The position numbers and the translations under genes were made by a program. Shown in pieces: positions 57,979 through 64,000 of a stretch of 64,000 nt of DNA (its first letter is position 1; every line of letters starts with the position of its first letter). The notes under the pieces were generated by a model. The model worked only from the letters and a program-made list of their open reading frames with translations. It was not told the DNA's origin and searched no databases. Source of the stretch: Prescottella defluvii. GTDB lineage: Bacteria; Actinomycetota; Actinomycetes; Mycobacteriales; Mycobacteriaceae. The stretch is from assembly GCA_029690005.1 (NCBI GenBank), contig CP121458.1:4793872-4857871 (forward strand), read 5' to 3'.

Positions 57979-58617
57979 TCACAGCACGAACGGAATGAGC
58001 CTCTTCGTCCGGTCCATGTACCGCCGGTACGGCTCGCCGAGCCCCTCGACGAGCACCCGCTCCTCGTGCGGAATTCGGACGACGTACGCGCCGGCGAGCG
58101 CGAGCACCGTGAGCGGCGCAAGCCAATTGGTGTAGGCCACAGTGAATCCCAGCGCACACACCAGGGCGCCGGTATAGGAGGGATGCCGGATTCGGCGGTA
58201 GAGCCCGGTGTCCACCACCCGCTGCTCCGGGGTGGTCTGCACGCGAAACGTGAACGACACCCCCAGCTCGTGGACCGCCCGCAGCCGCATCGCCTGGCCC
58301 GCGGCCGCCACCGTCAGGCCGCCCCAGAAGAACCACCAGGCGCCGGTGGTGATCACCGTGGCGTGGGACAGGACGCTCACCGCCGCCCCACCGATGTAGA
58401 CCGTCGTGAGCCCGAGCCCCAATGCAATGCCCGACCAGGCGTCGCGTGTCGATCCCGAATCCGGGTGCGCGCGCCCGATCCGGTACTCGGAGAACAGGAA
58501 CGCGAGGAACGCAAGCGCGAGCACCACCGCCGCGACCGGGTCGGTCGCGAACAGTGGGAGGGCCGATCCCGAGTCAGCCACCAGCCGGGACATTCCGAGT
58601 GCCCTCCGCTCAGTCAT
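57979..58617 (-). CDS. Isoprenylcysteine-methyltransferase-like (ICMT) membrane protein
   Basis: This protein of about 212 residues has five helices. The ICMT/PEMT signature is TTPEQRVVDTGLYRRIRHPSYTG, with HPSYTG binding S-adenosylmethionine. It ends with RIPHEERVLVEGLGEPYRRYMDRTKRL, whose Glu-Glu-Arg region is conserved in this fold. Bacterial relatives methylate carboxyl groups, phospholipids or aromatic compounds in the membrane. ATG 58617 is preferred. The uracil glycosylase gene lies upstream on the same strand, and a hairpin between them suggests separate transcription. Confidence 0.83.
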   Translation of the reverse strand: MTERRALGMSRLVADSGSALPLFATDPVAAVVLALAFLAFLFSEYRIGRAHPDSGSTRDAWSGIALGLGLTTVYIGGAAVSVLSHATVITTGAWWFFWGGLTVAAAGQAMRLRAVHELGVSFTFRVQTTPEQRVVDTGLYRRIRHPSYTGALVCALGFTVAYTNWLAPLTVLALAGAYVVRIPHEERVLVEGLGEPYRRYMDRTKRLIPFVL

Positions 58618-58651
58618 GTTCCGAGTGTGCCGCGCGCGACCCACCCCCGTT

Positions 58652-58702
58652 GGCCGAATGTCACATACGTTCAGTCCAAGTGGACGTACGTGACATTCGG
58701 CC
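58652..58702 (-). terminator. Long hairpin after the uracil glycosylase gene
   Basis: Perfect 13-bp arms (58652-58664 with 58690-58702) are extended inward by an ACGT pair around a loop of about 13 bases. It lies just past the minus-strand stop at 58705. Confidence 0.65.
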
Positions 58703-58704
58703 GG

Positions 58705-59274
58705 TCAGCCCGGGATCACACCGGCCTCGATGGCCGCGGCTCGGTACGCCTCGGCCAACGTGTCGACGGTGTCGTGGGCGTTCAGTCCGCTCGGATTGGG
58801 CACCACCCACAACTCGGCGCCCTCGAAATCCCCCGACTGGCGGCCCTTCACGGCCTTACGCACACCGAACGCGGCGCGGTAGGCGGTGATGCCGGCGACC
58901 GCGACCACGCGCGGGTGCAGTTCGGAAACGAGGCGTCGCAGGCGTAGACCACCGTCGCACAGTTCGTCGGCCGTCAGCTCGTCGGCCCGAGCGGTCGCGC
59001 GCGCAACGAGATTCGTGATGCCGACGCCGCGCGACACGAGCAGGTCCCGGTCGATGTCGGACATTCCGGCGGTGGGGTCGATCGGGCGGTCGACGATACC
59101 GGCGCGCAGTAGCGCCGGATAGAAGCGGTTGCCGGGCCGGGCGAAATGGGCGCCGGTCGCCGCCGTCCACAGCCCCGGGTTGATCCCGACGAACAGCAGG
59201 CGGCACCCCGGACCGATCAGGTCGGGCACCTCAGCGTCACGAAACGACTCCAGTTCGGCACGGCTGAATCCCAT
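58705..59274 (-). CDS. mug: G/U mismatch-specific uracil-DNA glycosylase (Mug)
   Basis: This 189-residue protein from ATG 59274 has motif A, LLFVGINPGLWTAATG, and motif B, VVPNPSGLNAH, of the Mug/TDG family. The Asn of GINPG positions the catalytic water. It removes uracil or thymine mispaired with G, protecting this GC-rich genome from deamination. The fold is complete and no key residue is missing. An upstream ATG at 59292 is also possible. It stands alone between hairpins. Confidence 0.9.
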   Translation of the reverse strand: MGFSRAELESFRDAEVPDLIGPGCRLLFVGINPGLWTAATGAHFARPGNRFYPALLRAGIVDRPIDPTAGMSDIDRDLLVSRGVGITNLVARATARADELTADELCDGGLRLRRLVSELHPRVVAVAGITAYRAAFGVRKAVKGRQSGDFEGAELWVVPNPSGLNAHDTVDTLAEAYRAAAIEAGVIPG

Positions 59275-59314
59275 GGGAACAGCGAACCCCATGGATCACG
59301 CAGCGGACAAACCG

Positions 59315-59799
59315 TCAGGAGCCCGCGGCACCCTCATAGGCCGCGCGGATGACTCCGATGTCGAGCTTGCGCATCTCGAGCATCGCCTGCGTGGCGCGCT
59401 GGGCGCCCGCCGGGTCGGAACCGCCGATATACGAGCCCAACTGCGCGGGAATGATCTGCCACGACATTCCCCACCGGTCCTTGAGCCAGCCGCACCGGCC
59501 CTCTTCACCGCCGCCTGCCGTCAGCTGGGACCAGTACGCATCGACCTCGGTCTGGTCGACGCAGCTGACCTGGAAGGAGATCGCCTCGTCGAACGTGTAT
59601 TCCGGCCCGCCATTGAGAATCGTGAAGGCCTGCCCGTCCAAATCGAACTCGATGGTGAGCGCGAGGCCCTCAGGGCGGTGCATGCCGGGGCCGTAGCGCG
59701 AGATGTTCCGAATCTTCGAATTCTTGAACACCGAGACGTAGAAGTTCGCAGCCTCCTCCCCCTCGGTGTCGAACCACAGGCACGGGTGATCTTCTGCAT
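59315..59799 (-). CDS. VOC/PhnB-like protein (one frameshift)
   Basis: From ATG 59799, [30 protein letters not shown] appears once a missing C near 59786 is restored. About 161 residues follow. The pattern [40 protein letters not shown] and GRCGWLKDRWGMSWQIIP matches the PhnB/3-demethylubiquinone-methyltransferase-like VOC family. Many of these proteins have no proven activity. The downstream tail QAMLEMRKLDIGVIRAAYEG is conserved. It is divergent from the SDR gene. Confidence 0.84.
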
Positions 59800-59993
59800 C
59801 GTCGGTTCGTCCTTCCGGTCGTTCGTCGTCGAGACGTGCTCTGTCGGGATAGACCGTGGCGGTTCGGGAGACAGATCGGCCGCCGATCGCGAGCGTACGA
59901 CGATGCGGCCGCAACCGCCCGGAACGCGGCCGCTCCGGCGGTAGATTGGGACGGGAACGGACCCGTGCATCGTCGATCGCCGAGGGGGTTCAC

Positions 59994-60911
59994 ATGTATC
60001 AGGTTCCCGACATGACGGGCCGATACGTCGTCGTCACCGGAGCCAACAGCGGCACCGGCAAGGAAGCCACCCGCCGAATGGCGGCAGCAGGCGCGCACAT
60101 CGTGATGGCCTGCCGCACGGCGAGCAAGGCCGAGACCGCATGCGCGGAGATCATGCACGAGATCCGCAGGCCCAGCTCGAGATCCGACGGATCGACCTCG
60201 CCGACCTCGGGTCGGTGCGGAGTTCGCCGCCGGCTTCCTCGACGACGGACGCCCGCTGGATCTGCTGGTCAACAACGCCGGCGTGATGTCCCCGCCGGAG
60301 CGGTTCGAGACGGTCGACGGCTTCGAGTTGCAGTTCGGCAGCAACTTCCTCGGACCGTTCGCGCTCACCAACCTGCTACTGCCGTTGCTGCTGGACGCGC
60401 CCGCCCCTCGGGTTGCCACCATGACCAGCGGGACCGCGCATTACGGGCGGATCAACTTCCGCGACCTGCACTCGACGCATCGCTACAGTCCGGCGCTGAG
60501 CTACGCCCAGTCCAAGCTCGCCGACATGCTGATGGCCCAGCACCTCGCCCGGATCTCCGACGAACGCGGCTGGAACCTGCTGAGCACGTACGCGCATCCC
60601 GGTTACACCCGCACCAACCTGCAGACCGCCGGGCGAGTCTGGGCCGGGACAAGCCGCGCCACAGCATGTTCTCCGGGAGCGACCGCACGATCCTGCCGTC
60701 ACAGGACGTCCAGCACGGCGTCGAGCCGCTGCTGTTCGCCGCGACCAGCGCCGACGTCGTCCAGGGCGGTTACTACGGCCCGGGCGGGCGCATGGGCTTG
60801 ATCGGGCCGACCCGGCGATACGAACAGCCGCGCAGTTCCCGGGGCGTCGACCTGGCGTCGTCCCTGTGGGCGGTGGCCGAGAAGCTCACCGACACAACGC
60901 TTCCCTACTGA
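59994..60911 (+). CDS. Short-chain dehydrogenase, retinol-dehydrogenase-like (three frameshifts)
   Basis: The start [29 protein letters not shown], with Gly-rich cofactor site, leads to [13 protein letters not shown]. After slips near 60165 and 60225 the chain continues [16 protein letters not shown], then [16 protein letters not shown] with the catalytic Tyr and Lys. A slip near 60645 precedes [16 protein letters not shown] and the C-terminal [12 protein letters not shown]. About 305 residues, the usual size of WWOX/retinol-dehydrogenase-like bacterial SDRs. Function is unassigned. It is followed by the SRPBCC gene. Confidence 0.8.
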   Translation: MYQVPDMTGRYVVVTGANSGTGKEATRRMAAAGAHIVMACRTASKAETACAEIMHEIRRPSSRSDGSTSPTSGRCGVRRRLPRRRTPAGSAGQQRRRDVPAGAVRDGRRLRVAVRQQLPRTVRAHQPATAVAAGRARPSGCHHDQRDRALRADQLPRPALDASLQSGAELRPVQARRHADGPAPRPDLRRTRLEPAEHVRASRLHPHQPADRRASLGRDKPRHSMFSGSDRTILPSQDVQHGVEPLLFAATSADVVQGGYYGPGGRMGLIGPTRRYEQPRSSRGVDLASSLWAVAEKLTDTTLPY

Positions 60912-60962
60912 GGAGTCCGCGCGGACGAACAAGACGAACACAACGACGAACGGATGGGAACC

Positions 60963-61442
60963 ATGACCGACCGCACACCCGCCGCCACCGTCACCACCCC
61001 GGGTGAGCGCGGCCTGCACATCGAACGCACGCTGAACGCGCCGCTCGACCGAGTGTGGGCGGCCTACAACGAACCGGAGTCGATCGCGCAGTGGTGGGGC
61101 CGCGGGAACAAGGTCGACATCGAGAAATGGGAGCCCGAACCCGGCGGGCACTGGCGGTTCGTCGAACACCACGATGGTCGGGCGGATGGTTTCGAGGGAC
61201 GATTCCGGGAGATCAGCCCGGAGAACCGCATCGTGCGGTCGTTCGAGTGGGACGGCATGCCGGCGCACGTGTGCATCGAGGCCACGGAGTTCGTCGACCT
61301 CGGCGACGGCCGCACAAAGGTGGTGATCGACTCGCTGTTCATGACCGCGGAGGACCGCGACGGCATGGTCCAGTCGGGCATGGAGGAGGGAATGAACGCG
61401 AGTTTCGCCGCGCTCGATGCCCTCCTCGCCCGAACCTCCTAG
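60963..61442 (+). CDS. SRPBCC/AHSA1-type protein
   Basis: This protein of about 159 residues shows the START-like helix-grip fold: LHIERTLNAPLDRVWAAYNEPESIAQWWG at the start, GHWRFVEHHDGRADGFEGRFREI in the strands, and MVQSGMEEGMNASFAALDALLA as the long C-terminal helix. These proteins bind small hydrophobic ligands or act as chaperone activators. It is about 50 bases downstream of the SDR and may be in the same transcript. ATG 60954 is the alternative start. Confidence 0.85.
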   Translation: MTDRTPAATVTTPGERGLHIERTLNAPLDRVWAAYNEPESIAQWWGRGNKVDIEKWEPEPGGHWRFVEHHDGRADGFEGRFREISPENRIVRSFEWDGMPAHVCIEATEFVDLGDGRTKVVIDSLFMTAEDRDGMVQSGMEEGMNASFAALDALLARTS

Positions 61443-61581
61443 CAGCCGACACCACGACTGCGCCCACATCCTGGACGGACGTCCACCCGTCTTTCGCAAA
61501 CCGGCGTGTCCCGCAATCCCCCTGGGCTATATTTCGGCCGCATAACAGTCAGCCAACCGGCCCGCCCTGGAAGGGTTTGCA

Positions 61582-61671
61582 ATGAATATCAACGGCCTCA
61601 TCTCGCTGTTCCCGGCGCTGTTTATCGACAGCCTCCTGGACTTCGGCAGCTCGTTCCATTTCAGCATGTAA
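61582..61671 (+). CDS. Candidate 29-residue hydrophobic peptide
   Basis: The frame MNINGLISLFPALFIDSLLD continues to FHFSM and stops with TAA. GGAAGGG lies 7 bases upstream of the ATG, and CTATATTT near 61528 resembles a -10 box. The peptide could form one amphipathic or membrane helix with few charges. Short porin-like or membrane-active peptides without signal sequence are known in mycolic-acid bacteria, but I recognise no specific family. It may be a chance frame. Confidence 0.35.
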   Translation: MNINGLISLFPALFIDSLLDFGSSFHFSM

Positions 61672-61716
61672 CTTCGGCGACAGGTTCCGCTCAAGCCGAG
61701 TTCGAGGCGGCTAGGT

Positions 61717-61838
61717 CCCTTCACACCGAGGATCTGCCGCAACTCGTGGCGGATGTCCACGAGATCCCTGGCGTCGTCCATCACGACGTCGATGTCCTTG
61801 TAGGCGTCGGGGATCTCGTCGATCCACGTGGCACCGTT
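61717..61838 (-). pseudogene. Second copy of the rtcB 3' end
   Basis: The minus strand encodes WIDEIPDAYKDIDVVMDDAR and RHELRQILGVKG, the last 40 or so residues of RtcB. The DNA matches 63125-63233 with about five differences in 109 bases by eye. No other rtcB sequence is present here, so it cannot be functional. It lies 14 bases past the TetR stop. Confidence 0.8.
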
Positions 61839-61851
61839 CGGGTCCGCGTTC

Positions 61852-62506
61852 TCATCCAGCGGCGCCGGGCTGTTCCGGGAGCAGCAGGCGGCAGAGACTC
61901 TCCCGCGTCCAACTCTCGAACCGGTCGGCGGTCCATCCGCGGTCTCTGACCAAGGCGCGCCAAGCCGCCGGCGACGCAATGGTTGTCATGACTGACGCTG
62001 CTTCCCGAGCGTCGTATTCGGGTCGGAGGCTGCCCCGATCCGCGAGGGCGGCGCCGAGGAGGTCGCCGATGCCGAGCCGCCCGCTCTTCGAGCGCGTCCC
62101 AGACCTCCCGGACCGCCGGGTCATGCTGTGCTGCGACCTCCGCCGCCCAGTACAGATCCGAGATCCGCTCGCCGATCACCCTCACGCGGCGGGCGAGGAG
62201 CGCGAGCATCCGCCGAGGGTCGGGTTCCTCGACCATTTCCCGGGTCCACTCCTGATCCAGTACCGGGATGACCGGATCCGGCCCGGCGACCGCCGCCTCC
62301 AACACTGCACGGAAGATCACGGGCTTCGTGCCCACCGCCGTGAACACTGTCGGCCGCGCGACCGCGGCTGCGCGGGCGATGTCGTCGATCGAGGTTCCCT
62401 GATATCCCCGCTCCGCGAAGAGGGTGGTGGCGGCGGCGATGATCGCGGGTGCGGCCTCTCCACGCTGGATCTGGGAGCGATAGCGGCGTTTGTTCGAACC
62501 GGCCAT
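61852..62506 (-). CDS. TetR-family transcriptional regulator (one frameshift)
   Basis: From ATG 62506, MAGSNKRRYRSQIQRGEAAPAII leads to the helix-turn-helix SIDDIARAAAVARPTVFTAVGTKPVIF. A slip near 62075 joins ALEERAARH to GIGDLLGAALADRGSLRPEYDAREAAS. The C terminus is SLCRLLLPEQPGAAG, for about 218 residues. The gene is divergent from a lipoprotein gene, with a near-palindromic site between them that it probably binds. It lies between the rtcB 3' fragment and the lipoprotein gene. Confidence 0.82.
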
Positions 62507-62537
62507 ATGAGGGGGTGGATTCCTTCCGACGCGCAAG

Positions 62538-62554
62538 TTAGATTGTCAGTCTAA
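62538..62554. promoter_or_regulatory. Near-palindrome TTAGATTG-T-CAGTCTAA
   Basis: 8-base arms with one mismatch flank a single T between the divergent TetR and lipoprotein genes. It lies 24 bases before the lipoprotein start and is the likely TetR operator. Confidence 0.6.
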
Positions 62555-62577
62555 TTCGACAAGGAGGTTGTTTGGTC

Positions 62578-63033
62578 GTGCGTAGTTACCGAACTGCTGG
62601 GGTACTGCTCCTGGGTTGCTCCTTTGCCATCACGGCCTGCCAATCGCAGCCGGCCCCAACCGAACCCGCGCCCGCAGCCGCAGGTCCATCGGTATCCGCC
62701 GAACCCGTCGCGCAAGACCTTCCGTCCGCGCCACGAGCCGGTGACTTCTGCACCCGGCTGCGCGAGATGGGCGAAAAGGTCGAAGCCATCCCCGACGACG
62801 ACGGACTGGTCACCGTCGCCACCTACCAGGCCGACACTCTGACCGAGATCCGACCTCTCGCTCCGGCAGCACTCCAATCCGATGTCGATACCTTGATCGA
62901 GTCCTACCGCTCCTTCGCTGGACAGATGGATGGCACGACGGTCGGTACCGGGATGGCGGGCCTTTCGATCGTCTCGCCCGACGCCATCGCGGCGCGCGGC
63001 CGTATCGCGACACACTGCGGTCTTCCACAGTAG
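62578..63033 (+). CDS. Small lipoprotein of unknown function
   Basis: From GTG 62578, 10 bases after a strong AAGGAGG, the protein has about 151 residues. The signal peptide AGVLLLGCSFAITAC ends in lipobox ITAC, so the mature protein is lipid-anchored outside the membrane. A Pro/Ala linker follows, then a small helical domain with two Cys (FCTRLREMGEKVEAIPDDDG and ATHCGLPQ at the end) that could form a disulfide. The function is not recognised. It is divergent from, and probably regulated by, the TetR gene. Confidence 0.78.
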   Translation: MRSYRTAGVLLLGCSFAITACQSQPAPTEPAPAAAGPSVSAEPVAQDLPSAPRAGDFCTRLREMGEKVEAIPDDDGLVTVATYQADTLTEIRPLAPAALQSDVDTLIESYRSFAGQMDGTTVGTGMAGLSIVSPDAIAARGRIATHCGLPQ

Positions 63034-63035
63034 GC

Positions 63036-63091
63036 GGAACGGGCCACCTCGGCGCGCCATGTTCGGCGACCGTCGCCGGGTGGCCCGTTCC
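63036..63091. terminator. Hairpin between convergent lipoprotein and rtcB genes
   Basis: 13-bp perfect arms, GGAACGGGCCACC at 63036-63048 and its complement at 63079-63091, flank a 30-base loop that itself contains GGCGAC/GTCGCC. Confidence 0.65.
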
Positions 63092-63106
63092 CCGGGGAGA
63101 CAATCT

Positions 63107-64000
63107 CTAGGTGCCCTTGACGTTGAGGATCTGCCGCAGCTCGTGCCGGATGTCCACGAGATCCCGGGCGTCGTCCATCACCACGTCGATGTCCTTGTAG
63201 GCGTCGGGGATCTCGTCGATCCACGCGGCACCGTGTCGGTATTCGATCCCCTTCATCCGGCGGGCCAGGTCGTCGACGGTGAACCGCTTGCGCGCCTGCG
63301 TGCGGGAGAACCGACGGCCGGCGCCGTGCGGGGCTGAGCACAGCCCCCGCGCGTCGCCCTTGCCGACCACAATGTACGAGCAGGTCCCCATGGACCCGGG
63401 ATCACCGCCGCCACGCCCTCGTGCGCGTTCACCGCCCCCTTGCGGGTGAGCCAGACCTTCTCGCCGTAGTGCTCCTCCTGCTCGGTGTAGTTGTGGTGGG
63501 AGTTGATGCGCTCCGCCTCGACCACCGGGGCGCCGATCCACTCACCGAACAGCTTGCTGAACCGGTCCATCATCTCCGCGCGGTTCAGCAGCGCGAACCG
63601 CTGCGCCCACCGCAGTTCCCGGATGTACTCCCAGAACTCCGGCGCACCCTCCGCCAGGTAGGCGAGGTCCCGGTTGGGCAGGTCGATGTGCCATGTGCGG
63701 CAGAGCTTCTGAGCGACCGCGATGTGCTTCTGCGCGATCTTGTTCCCCACACCGCGGCTCCCGGAGTGCAGGAACAACCACACCCGGTCCTGCTCGTCGA
63801 GGCACAGCTCGATGAAGTGGTTACCGCCGCCCAGGGACCCCAGCTGCTCGCGCCACTTCGGCGAATGGGACAGGTCGACGCCGTCCTTCGCGGCCCGCTC
63901 CTCGAGCTCGGCGATCTTGGGCTCCGCGAACCACTTCCCTAGGGACGCGGTGAGGTTGTAGTGCCCCGGGGACAGCGGGATCGCGTGTTCGATCCGCAAC
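63107..64000 (-). CDS. rtcB: RNA ligase RtcB, C-terminal part (cut by window edge, one frameshift)
   Basis: The frame runs off the right edge, so the N terminus is missing. Visible motifs are GSLGGGNHFIEL, VWLFLHSGSRGVGNKIA, HHNYTEQEEHYGEKVW and LCSAPHGAGRRFSRTQA. The last includes the His that is guanylylated in this family. RtcB joins RNA 2',3'-cyclic phosphate or 3'-phosphate ends to 5'-OH ends using GTP and manganese. A slip near 63400 joins AVIPG to SMGTCSYIVVGKG. A degenerate copy of the 3' end lies 1.4 kb away at 61717-61838. Confidence 0.92.

Overview
The window is high-GC actinobacterial DNA, most likely from Rhodococcus or a close mycolic-acid relative. The evidence is the CYP51/CYP123 gene neighbourhood shared with mycobacteria, an endoglycoceramidase close to the characterised Rhodococcus enzymes, a consensus KstR box, many TetR-family regulators, and many short-chain dehydrogenases and flavoenzymes. 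I see no tRNA, rRNA, CRISPR array, transposase or phage gene. Roughly forty apparent single-base frameshifts, mostly in short G or C runs, break about 25 otherwise well-conserved genes. I read these mainly as sequencing error and describe such genes as one locus each.

0-10 kb: an unidentified gene end, a small membrane protein, then a PLP-dependent D-threonine-aldolase-like enzyme and a HutC-type GntR regulator. Divergent from the regulator is a translationally coupled operon: lipoprotein binding protein, two permeases, ATPase, HAD phosphatase, and a phospholipase C-like enzyme without a signal peptide. It looks like an uptake and breakdown system for a phosphorus-containing organic compound. 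10-17 kb: a Tat-exported DUF1906 protein, an Mrr-type restriction protein, a flavin dehydrogenase, a TetR/membrane-protein pair separated by three identical-type palindromes, an amidohydrolase and a small membrane protein. 17-20.5 kb: a class F-like sortase next to a roughly 940-residue Gly/Ser/Leu repeat surface protein.

21-34 kb: a lipid/sterol block. On the minus strand: acyl-CoA ligase, conserved unknown, NTF2-fold protein, ferredoxin, CYP51, SDR, CYP123-like P450, TetR. Divergent on the plus strand: aldehyde dehydrogenase, SDR, 3-hydroxyisobutyrate-dehydrogenase-like protein, carboxymuconolactone-decarboxylase-like protein. A KstR-box-controlled ketosteroid-dehydrogenase-like flavoprotein follows. 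34-40 kb: an enoyl-reductase-like MDR enzyme, an oxalate operon (oxalyl-CoA decarboxylase and formyl-CoA transferase), and a secreted endoglycoceramidase.

40-52 kb: a membrane protein/winged-helix pair with a long palindrome, a LysR/SDR/NTF2 unit, and a four-gene catabolic operon (luciferase-like monooxygenase, alcohol dehydrogenase, MFS transporter, alpha/beta hydrolase). A TetR gene whose start lies in a 119-bp tandem duplication faces an SDR. 52-64 kb: TetR, YcaQ-like winged-helix protein, CPBP protease, class I fumarase, alcohol dehydrogenase, methyltransferase-like membrane protein, mismatch uracil glycosylase, VOC and SRPBCC proteins, SDR, and a TetR/lipoprotein pair bracketed by the rtcB 3' end and a second copy of that end.
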